Assembly (NCBI GenBank): GCA_022836615.1
Contig: MU405339.1
Coordinates: 1-64,000 of the forward strand
Origin: Annulohypoxylon bovei var. microspora
Taxonomy: Eukaryota > Ascomycota > Sordariomycetes > Xylariales > Hypoxylaceae
Direction: 5' to 3'
DNA: 64,000 nucleotides
Positions 59,856 to 64,000 of the stretch are shown one piece after another. The stretch's first letter is position 1; the number at the start of each line of letters is the position of its first letter. The notes under the pieces are model-generated. The model saw only the letters and a list, made by a program, of their open reading frames with translations. It was not told the origin of the DNA and searched no databases. The position numbers and the translations under genes are program-made.

Positions 59856-60141
59856 TGTTAGCAAACTAAGAGCTTTATCCGTGCTTTGTCACGTGCTTTG
59901 TCACGTGCAGTTTGTAGACAAAGCACAGTGATTGGATAAAGAGATGAAAGGATCTTTGTTACTGAAAGCGGCTAGTATGGAAGCATTTGGAACTTACTTG
60001 TACGGGTATAAGTTCAGCTTATTTTTGGTAACTTAGCTACGACTTTAGTAATACACACTGATCATCAATCTATTTACGTGAAAAGTCCTTCATGGTAGCA
60101 CCTCTCTCCGTTATTGAACGAATAGATTGACGTATTTAACA
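59856..60141 (+). repeat. Candidate 5' LTR of the copia element
   Basis: TGTTAGC begins exactly where AT-saturated DNA ends, and TTTAACA closes 286 bp later, giving the TG..CA ends and a 5-bp inverted TGTTA/TAACA expected of an LTR. The gag ATG follows 37 bp after. Near the left end TGCTTTGTCACG occurs twice in tandem (59882-59905), with an inverted GACAAAGCAC at about 59917-59926. The matching 3' LTR would lie outside the window, so the right boundary is inferred. I could not assign a primer-binding site. Confidence 0.55.
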
Positions 60142-60178
60142 GAAAGCTCATTAGAACGGAGGACTTACAGCTTTGACT

Positions 60179-62200
60179 ATGGATAAAAGTCAAACAGGGG
60201 GCGGCGAAGTTTCGGCCGCCAAGGCACAGTTAAGTTTAGGGAAGATACAGGACACGATGAAACTGTTACTTCAAGAACGCGAAACGATGAAAGAAGAGGC
60301 GATGCAAGCAGACGAGCGTCACCAGAACGACATGAGGCTCCTTGGTGAGGAAATGAGAACCATGATGACTATGCTCGTTGAATTGAAGACAGGTGGAGCA
60401 GCAAACGATTCGACTGCGAACCCCAACGATCCAGGTGAGTCCAGTATGGACCCTCATATCAACATTAGAATCGGTCGAGGATCACACGAAGACCCAGACG
60501 ACCTAGACCTGAACGATCCAGATGTCGAGATTGGATCACACCAATTCCACTACCAAGATGCCGAAGAACGGGCTAGACTGCGTCGATTGAGGAAGGGCAA
60601 GGGAGTCTGGAGAGGCGCCAAGTCCGAGGAAAGGACCACAGCCCCCCCAGCCAACGATCCCTCAGACCCTTCAGACTCAGACGATGGCCACAATAACCCA
60701 CCAGAGGTTAAGGTCAAACGAGCATCTGGTGAAGATTGCGTGCTGAGGTGGAAGAAGTTTGACTTCACCCTTGATAAGGAGAACCACTTGAAGGGTAAGG
60801 ATAACTGGTTGGTGTATCATGACGCCTTGATGTTAGCCCTTGAGGAAATCGGGCTCAGTGATAACCTCATCCTCACCGACCTTGATGAATTACGTGTGGC
60901 AAAAGCCATCACGAAGACCTGTAAGCGTCAACCCCTTGACCTAGTCACTGGAATCCGGAATGGATCCAAGATGATCGGCATCTTCCAGAAGACGTTCTCA
61001 GCATCTGGAAAGATCTATCAACGAGAACTCTGGAAGGAGCTGAGCAGTATGAAGTACGATGGCAAGGACCCGCTGACGTACACATCCAAGTGGCAACTGT
61101 TAGTTCGCCAGTGCAAGGATGCCGGGATGGTTGTTGACAATCAACAACAAGCGACAATGTTCTTCACTGCCTGTGAAGACAAGGCAGCGGAATGGGTCAG
61201 ATTCACCTCGAAGCTGATCAAGGCAACTGACATGTCGATCGACAACATAATCGACGATTTCATCAATGAGTTCCAGGACAAGGTTGGTAAGAACACGAAT
61301 CGTAATACCAACAACCACAACGCCAACGCCAACGCCAACAGCAACAGCCAAGGCAGATGGCGTGGCGGCCGCGGCAGGGGCCGTGGTGGCCGTGGTGGCC
61401 GAGGTGGTCGGCCAAGTGACCACAAACCCAAGTGGGATAGAGAACTGGGTCCCCTGTGCTTCAACTGTAACGAGTATGGCCATTTGGCGAAGGACTGCCC
61501 TAAGCCAAAGAAAGATCGTAACAGCAGCAACAGCCAGGGACAGTCGAATGCAGCAAGCCCAGACAAGAAGAGTGGTCATACGTTTGAACCAATGACCGTC
61601 ACCTTCAGTGCAAGAGCAGACAACTGTAAGTTAACGCAGCTGATCCAAGCTTATGAAGATGAGATGGAGAAGCGCCGTACGGGATCATCATCACGAGACG
61701 ATGATGATCACGTAATGGCCTCCACAGACACAGAGCCCACAGGCACTTGCTTGGTCACCCAAGCACACTCGTCAGCCCTGGGCAAGAAGAATAACCTGTT
61801 GTTTGATACCGGATCAAACGTTCATATCACGAATAGCATGGATGACTTTGATCCAGCAACGATTGTAGATATCAAGAAGCACAACTTCAAGATAACCACT
61901 GGCGGTGGAACCGTCAAGGCTGATCTGATGGGCAAGGCCACGTTCAACCTCGTCAAGGGGGGCGACCAGTACACAGCTGTGGCACTCAACCATGTGCTGT
62001 ACGTCGATACCTTCCCCATACGAATCATCTCAGGAGAGCTGTTTTGCCGCTATGGCGGCAAAATCGACAATACAGCACTCCGGGAACCTGGCGGCCACGT
62101 GATAGCCACCCTAGATATCCAGAAGAGAGGCTTCTTGTTGTGGATACATGGTGAAGCCGAGCCAAGCGTGCAGGAGCCCTGGACCCCAAAGAACCAATAG
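60179..62200 (+). CDS. Copia Gag-protease part
   Basis: From the ATG at 60179 the frame runs 673 codons to a TAG at 62198-62200. It starts with a coiled-coil-like Glu/Lys/Met-rich region and acidic linkers, then a UBN2-type capsid region (WLVYHDALMLALEEIGL to WVRFTSKLIKATDMS). An Arg/Gly-rich stretch follows, then the zinc knuckle CFNCNEYGHLAKDC (CX2CX4HX4C) at about 61459-61500, and an aspartic protease motif LLFDTGSNVHIT near 61800. GC content is normal and there is no decay inside. Translation of the downstream pol part is in the same frame, separated only by this TAG. Confidence 0.88.
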   Translation: MDKSQTGGGEVSAAKAQLSLGKIQDTMKLLLQERETMKEEAMQADERHQNDMRLLGEEMRTMMTMLVELKTGGAANDSTANPNDPGESSMDPHINIRIGRGSHEDPDDLDLNDPDVEIGSHQFHYQDAEERARLRRLRKGKGVWRGAKSEERTTAPPANDPSDPSDSDDGHNNPPEVKVKRASGEDCVLRWKKFDFTLDKENHLKGKDNWLVYHDALMLALEEIGLSDNLILTDLDELRVAKAITKTCKRQPLDLVTGIRNGSKMIGIFQKTFSASGKIYQRELWKELSSMKYDGKDPLTYTSKWQLLVRQCKDAGMVVDNQQQATMFFTACEDKAAEWVRFTSKLIKATDMSIDNIIDDFINEFQDKVGKNTNRNTNNHNANANANSNSQGRWRGGRGRGRGGRGGRGGRPSDHKPKWDRELGPLCFNCNEYGHLAKDCPKPKKDRNSSNSQGQSNAASPDKKSGHTFEPMTVTFSARADNCKLTQLIQAYEDEMEKRRTGSSSRDDDDHVMASTDTEPTGTCLVTQAHSSALGKKNNLLFDTGSNVHITNSMDDFDPATIVDIKKHNFKITTGGGTVKADLMGKATFNLVKGGDQYTAVALNHVLYVDTFPIRIISGELFCRYGGKIDNTALREPGGHVIATLDIQKRGFLLWIHGEAEPSVQEPWTPKNQ

Positions 62201-64000
62201 GACAACGCGCTGGGGATGACTTTGGACGAGATACGAGATGCAAGGATGGTGTTTCAATCGAGAGCTGAAGGTGACAACTTCAGGCTCAACGAGGAAGCAA
62301 TGAGAAAACTCATCCTGTGGCATCGACGTCTCTGTCACCCCAGCACAGAACGATTAGTATGGACGATCCAACGGACGATTGGGATCGATTTGGAGCCTTC
62401 TGAAGTAGAGGCTCTACCTTGCCTTGCGTGTGATCAAGCAAAAGTGCAAAAGATCAGATCACACGATGCTCAAGAGCGAGGCAAGTACGTTGGAGATATA
62501 ATGTGGTGTGACCTTGGATCGTTGCAACCGGTCTCGATAGAAGGGCACAAGTATTTCTCCCTCATCGTCGAAGATGTGAGCCGATATCGACGTTTCGAGA
62601 TGCACAAAAGCAAAAAGGATGTGCAAACAATCTTGGGGACTCATATCGAAGAGATCCAGCAGGCCCTCATTGCCCTCCCGCGCGATGAGGACGGTCAGTC
62701 GAAGAGGATCACGACGATGAGATTCGATGGTGGGCTGGAATTTAAGGCAGACGAGATTGAAGACGTCTGCAGGGATAACGGGATTAGAATAATCCTCTCC
62801 ACGCCACAGAATCAGTATCAGAACGGTGTTCCTGAACGACACATTCGAATCGTGCAAGATGCAGCACGAGCTACCACCATCCAGATGAAGATACCCTCTT
62901 GCTTTTGGCCGTGGATTATGCAGGGAACGACCTATGTGCTCAATCGAACAGGCACATCAACTGACGATCAGATAACAGCGTCAGAGCGCTATTGGGAAGG
63001 CCTTCAACCCGGAAGAGGGCACAAACCTGACAATAGCAACCTGAGGATACTGGGAACGCGTTGTGTGGCTTTCATTGACGAAAACCAACGAGTTCGTGCG
63101 GAGAAACTCGAGGCCCGAGGAGCTAAGGCAGTGCTCATGGGCTTCGAGGGCCAGCACAACTACCTTGTATGGCTCGTCGAAGGCGGGCGGTTCCTGAAGA
63201 CACCTCACGTTGTATTTCATGAAGATACTGGTGATCAGGAGGACACACCAGATCCACGAGATATTGTCAGGTCCCTTCCCCCCCATGTGCAGAAACGATT
63301 GCGCCATCGGACCGTTCCAAAGAGTTACATTCGCAACAAGGATCACAACGTTGTTGACGAAGATAACACAGACCAAGAAACAGGTCAGGTCAAGAGAAAA
63401 CGGGGCAGACCACGCAAGGTCCGGCCCGAGACCTACATCAACGAAGCACCCTCGGATTGTGATGAGATCATGATCGCAATCGACCAAGGAGGGGAATATG
63501 ATCAGGTAGACGAAGAATTCGAAATCGCTGATCGGATCGACCGTGATGACAGATTCGCTGATCATCTCGTGCGATGGGAACTGTTCGTGGAACGAATAGT
63601 TCACCTCGCAGAAGAGAATCTGATCGATGACCAGTACCAGGAACAAGTCATGGTATTGTCAGGAGAATTCGGTATATTCAACACAAGAACTGACAACGAC
63701 CCCTCACTTCGTGAAGCGATGAACAGCGAAGATCGTGAGAATTGGACGAAAGCGATCATGAAGGAGATCAGGGAGAACCTCGAACGTGGAACGTTCAAGT
63801 TCGTGTGGCGAGAAGATATCCATGGCAACCTTGTTGATACCAAATGGGTATTGAAGAAGAAATTCCTCTCGAGTGGTATGCTTGACAAGTTCAAGGCTCG
63901 TATCTGTGCAAGAGGATTCACACAGAGATACGGGATCGATTACAACGAGACGAAGGCCACGACTGCGAGATCTGCCTCATGGCGGATCTTGATGGCCTTG
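62201..64000 (+). CDS. Copia integrase-reverse transcriptase part, cut by window end
   Basis: The frame of gag continues without a further stop for 600 codons to the window edge. The integrase zinc-binding region is WHRRLCH (HX4H) with CLAC; the catalytic core has D in MWCDLGS, D in MRFDGGLEFK and E in NGVPERHIRIV. A Lys/Arg-rich linker and an acidic region follow. The RVT_2 reverse transcriptase then starts (NWTKAIMKEI, DTKWVLKKKF, FKARICARGFTQRYGIDYNET). The active-site YxDD, RNase H and 3' LTR are beyond 64000. An ATG at 62216 could serve as a separate start, but no independent promoter or leader is seen, so expression would need TAG suppression or the element is defective. Confidence 0.88.

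Larger units (their letters stand above)
60173..64000 (+). mobile_element. Ty1/copia LTR retrotransposon, partial
   Basis: The domain order capsid, zinc knuckle, protease, integrase, reverse transcriptase is that of the Pseudoviridae-type copia group, with integrase before RT. Together with the putative LTR, the element spans from about 59856 past the window end. It shows no RIP-type mutations, in strong contrast to the adjacent AT block, so it is either young or has escaped RIP. One in-frame TAG at 62198 is the only visible lesion. Confidence 0.85.

Noticed and set aside
60141..60178. Primer-binding site after the 5' LTR
   Set aside because: The sequence after TTTAACA does not obviously match a tRNA 3' end or an initiator-tRNA half, including the tRNA-Met in this window.
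1..64000. CRISPR arrays, operons, ribosome-binding sites
   Set aside because: This is intron-bearing fungal nuclear DNA. The tandem arrays at 13.2 kb and 56.4-57 kb have no unique spacers and are minisatellites.

Overview
This window is nuclear DNA from a filamentous ascomycete (Pezizomycotina). The signs are short introns of about 47-110 bp with GT..AG ends, proteins typical of that group (two Pth11-type fungal rhodopsin-fold proteins, an Anp1 mannosyltransferase, a Cti6 PHD protein, an FSH1 hydrolase, AreA-GATA/DUF1752 and DUF6594 proteins), AT-saturated blocks that look like the result of repeat-induced point mutation (RIP), and many TACC/GGTA microsatellites between genes. Sordariomycetes is my guess; the sequence does not prove it. 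Exon joins were worked out by hand from reading frame, splice sites and family motifs. Every multi-exon model given keeps frame from start to stop.

Layout. 1-860 is an AT-rich block. 0.9-15.5 kb carries a P450 relic, a LURP/tubby-like protein, a short-chain dehydrogenase, a Pth11-like receptor, one copy of a TA-flanked MITE, an Anp1-family glycosyltransferase, an elongator tRNA-Met, a decayed copy of a G-rich repeat element, a diverged DUF1752 gene and a truncated DUF6594 gene. 16.9-41.3 kb is mostly conserved core genome: a mitochondrial-type SDR, two more MITEs, a very long disordered (eisosome SEG-like?) protein, an uncharacterised conserved protein, Cti6, the mitochondrial GTPase Mtg1 and a nucleotide pyrophosphatase/phosphodiesterase.

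42.4-55.7 kb is an accessory-looking block: two FAD monooxygenases, a secreted ten-cysteine KP4-like protein, an alcohol-oxidase-type GMC oxidoreductase, an FSH1 serine hydrolase, a 14-helix-type MFS transporter and a second Pth11-like receptor. Four of these lie consecutively on the minus strand. The set (two oxygenases, an oxidase, a hydrolase, an exporter) resembles the tailoring part of a biosynthetic or catabolic cluster, but no backbone enzyme and no pathway regulator is in view.

55.9-64 kb is repeat territory: a 1.2-kb G-rich minisatellite element with a tRNA-like pol III unit at its right end, a 2.6-kb block of almost pure A+T, and a Ty1/copia retrotransposon running off the window. 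Its 5' LTR abuts the AT block. Its gag-protease and integrase-RT parts form one reading frame broken only by a single in-frame TAG.

I did not find a clearly new defence or mobile system. The points most worth checking are the copia TAG, the G-rich element with its pol III unit, and the backbone-less oxidoreductase/transporter block.
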